From NCBI GenBank assembly GCA_026419315.1, contig JANZZQ010000077.1, positions 1 to 5,708 on the forward strand: DNA of 5,708 nucleotides, in the 5' to 3' direction. The notes below the pieces were generated by a model. That model had not been told where the DNA came from. It saw only the letters and a program-made list of their open reading frames with translations, and ran no database searches. The number at the start of each line of letters is the position of its first letter. The stretch's first letter is position 1. Position numbers and translations under genes: made by a program. The DNA is from Armatimonadota bacterium (GTDB lineage Bacteria > Armatimonadota > Fervidibacteria > Fervidibacterales > Fervidibacteraceae). Positions 5,635 to 5,708 of the stretch are shown piece after piece.

Positions 5635-5708
5635 TGGGGCGAGCGGCGGGATTCGAACCCGCGACCTTCAGGGCCACAGCCTGACGCTCTAACCGCTGAG
5701 CTACGCCC
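5635..5708 (-). tRNA. tRNA-His (anticodon GTG), 5' end cut by the window edge
   Basis: On the minus strand the sequence folds as a tRNA. It has TA at positions 8-9, a D stem GCTC/GAGC, an anticodon stem TCAGG/CCTGA, loop CTGTGGC with anticodon GTG (5675-5677), a 5-base variable region, and a T stem GCGGG/CCCGC around TTCGAAT. An encoded CCA lies at 5635-5637. The discriminator is C73, the hallmark of tRNA-His, which pairs with the extra G-1. Five bases of the 5' acceptor strand are visible and pair with the 3' strand, with one G-U. The missing 5' end should be three bases, predicted GGC. Its promoter lies beyond the right edge. Confidence 0.96.

Overview
The window is a compact, same-strand stretch of a bacterial cell-wall and division (dcw) cluster, closed by a histidine tRNA on the opposite strand. 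In order it holds the 3' part of murB, then ddl, a divergent ftsQ/divIB, a DUF881 (YlxW/YlxX-type) membrane protein, a DUF1290 small basic protein, ftsA, a galU-type UTP-glucose-1-phosphate uridylyltransferase, and a convergent tRNA-His(GTG) cut by the right edge. All seven protein genes lie on the + strand. The spacers after ddl are only 3-24 bases, so ddl to galU is very probably one transcription unit. murB is separated from ddl by a 91-base spacer with two predicted hairpins.

The placement of DUF881 and DUF1290 genes between ftsQ and ftsA is the arrangement known from Bacillus (divIB-ylxW-ylxX-sbp-ftsA). It is typical of Terrabacteria (Firmicutes, Actinobacteria and related phyla) and not of Proteobacteria. 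With no phylogenetic search available, the best guess is a Terrabacteria-side lineage, possibly an uncultured one such as Armatimonadota. That placement is inference. Base composition is moderate, leucine is often written TTG, and nothing suggests recent transfer.

The genes work together as follows. MurB completes UDP-MurNAc. Ddl makes the D-Ala-D-Ala dipeptide that MurF adds to the stem peptide. FtsQ and FtsA are membrane-linked divisome parts. The DUF881 and DUF1290 proteins are conserved membrane proteins of unresolved role. GalU supplies UDP-glucose for envelope glycans. ftsZ, which usually follows ftsA, is not here; galU takes its place.

I see no mobile element, CRISPR array, phage gene or clearly new system. 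The points worth a second look are an atypical Ddl (catalytic-triad serine position occupied by proline, plus a proline-rich insertion), the ftsA-galU junction without ftsZ, the hairpins between murB and ddl, and the uncharacterised DUF881/DUF1290 pair.
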